Assembly: GCA_024762735.1 (NCBI GenBank)
Contig: JANTGU010000108.1
Location: forward strand, 1-7,409
Length of the DNA: 7,409 nt
Reading direction: 5' to 3'
Source: Bacteroidales bacterium
Lineage (GTDB): Bacteria > Bacteroidota > Bacteroidia > Bacteroidales > F082
The first letter of the stretch is position 1; each line of letters starts with the position of its first letter. A program made the position numbers and the translations under genes. The notes under the pieces were generated by a model that was not told where the DNA came from, searched no databases, and saw nothing but the letters and a program-made list of their open reading frames with translations. Below, one piece after another: positions 7,189-7,409 of this stretch.

Positions 7189-7212
7189 TTTTTGCAGGTT
7201 TTTTTGAAGCGG

Positions 7213-7245
7213 CAAAAGTAATAAAAAGAAGGTTTGTATTTACAA
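7213..7245 (-). promoter_or_regulatory. Bacteroidota-type promoter of argS
   Basis: On the minus strand TACTTTTG (7220-7213) is an exact match to the -7 consensus TAnnTTTG. TTG at 7245-7243 sits 22 bases upstream as the -33 element, within the spacing reported for this phylum. Transcription should begin around 7207-7209, giving a leader of about 20 bases before the ATG at 7188. This placement rules out the TTG at 7215 as start codon. The match is by eye. Confidence 0.65.
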
Positions 7246-7263
7246 TGGATTGCCAACTAAGCA

Positions 7264-7302
7264 CACTTCATACTGAGCCAGCACACTGAGCCTGTCGAAG
7301 TG
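7264..7302. repeat. Imperfect palindromic intergenic repeat with CACTGAGCCTGTCGAAGTG core
   Basis: The core CACTGAGCCTGTCGAAGTG (7284-7302) read on the other strand is the CACTTCGACAGGCTCAGTG type of sequence, which I recall as a dispersed intergenic repeat in many bacterial genomes, including Bacteroidota. Here it has internal structure. CACTTC (7264-7269) can pair with GAAGTG (7297-7302) around a 27-base loop, and ACTGAGCC is repeated directly at 7272-7279 and 7285-7292. The core ends themselves (CACT and AGTG) are complementary. It lies upstream of the argS promoter. Its function is unknown; its dispersed nature is from memory, not from a search. Confidence 0.6.
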
Positions 7303-7313
7303 GGAGACGAAGC

Positions 7314-7409
7314 ATGTTTCAAACACTAAATAATTCTCCCCCTGAAAGAAAGCTTGCTTTTAAAACAGTGTTTTACGGTTTGGCTAAACACTGTAAGGGT
7401 GTAATAATT
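7314..7409 (+). CDS. Possible start of a gene running off the right edge
   Basis: An ATG at 7314 opens a frame of 32 codons with no stop before the window ends. The encoded start is MFQTLNNSPPERKLAF, continuing to KHCKGVII. The composition looks protein-like (mixed charged and hydrophobic residues), but 32 open codons in A/T-rich DNA can occur by chance. I see no clear TAnnTTTG box or ribosome site before it, and its 3' half coincides with a nine-base inverted repeat. It would be divergent from argS. I do not recognise a family. Confidence 0.25.
   Translation, partial: MFQTLNNSPPERKLAFKTVFYGLAKHCKGVII
7365..7394. repeat. Inverted repeat, 9-base stem and 12-base loop
   Basis: ACAGTGTTT (7365-7373) and AAACACTGT (7386-7394) are perfect reverse complements separated by 12 bases. 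A further AAACACT occurs at 7321-7327. Read on the minus strand the stem ends in a four-base T-run, so it could be a weak terminator for a minus-strand gene beyond the window. Only three of nine pairs are G-C. It could also be an operator or a chance pattern within coding sequence. Confidence 0.5.

Noticed and set aside
1..7409. CRISPR arrays, tRNA or rRNA genes, insertion sequences, phage or toxin-antitoxin modules
   Set aside because: No regularly spaced repeats, RNA-like folds, transposase frames or small gene pairs were found. Almost all of the window is explained by seven conserved housekeeping or respiratory genes.

Overview
This window carries an aerobic terminal-oxidase operon on the plus strand, followed by a convergent arginyl-tRNA synthetase gene on the minus strand. 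Three signals point to a member of the Bacteroidota. The genes lack Shine-Dalgarno sequences and have A/T-rich start regions. TAnnTTTG-type promoter boxes can be seen. The ArgS carries GKMKSREG in place of KMSKS, which I associate with this phylum. A marine or sediment Marinilabiliales-like lineage would fit, but the order cannot be fixed from this sequence alone.

Layout: 1-157 is an A/T-rich leader with a short tandem repeat at the window edge and a candidate promoter. From 158 to 5345 six tightly packed plus-strand genes encode an SCO copper/thiol assembly protein, oxidase subunit I (ctaD), subunit III (ctaE), subunit IV (ctaF), subunit II fused to a cytochrome c domain (ctaC) and heme O synthase (ctaB). 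The first two overlap by one base (TAATG) and the other gaps are 4 to 21 bases, so one transcript is likely. After a 55-base convergent gap, argS runs from 7188 back to 5401. The annotated start is the ATG at 7188, because the longer reading begins at a TTG that lies inside the promoter. The last 190 bases hold a dispersed-type repeat, an inverted repeat and a short reading frame that runs off the edge.

Together the operon encodes a caa3-type cytochrome c oxidase with its heme-farnesylation and copper-assembly helpers. The CuA centre and the attached cytochrome c domain on subunit II accept electrons. Subunit I carries heme a and the heme a3-CuB centre and pumps protons. CtaB makes heme O, the precursor of heme A. 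SCO probably helps load or reduce the CuA site. Subunit I has the helix-VI motif YSHPAVY instead of the mitochondrial-type GHPEVY, so the pumping glutamate is absent and the enzyme belongs to the A2 type. Heme A synthase (CtaA) and Cox11/CtaG are not in the window.

I found no sign of an undescribed system. The most informative points are the A2-type proton pathway, the gene order with subunit II near the end, the argS start correction and the repeats at 7264-7394.
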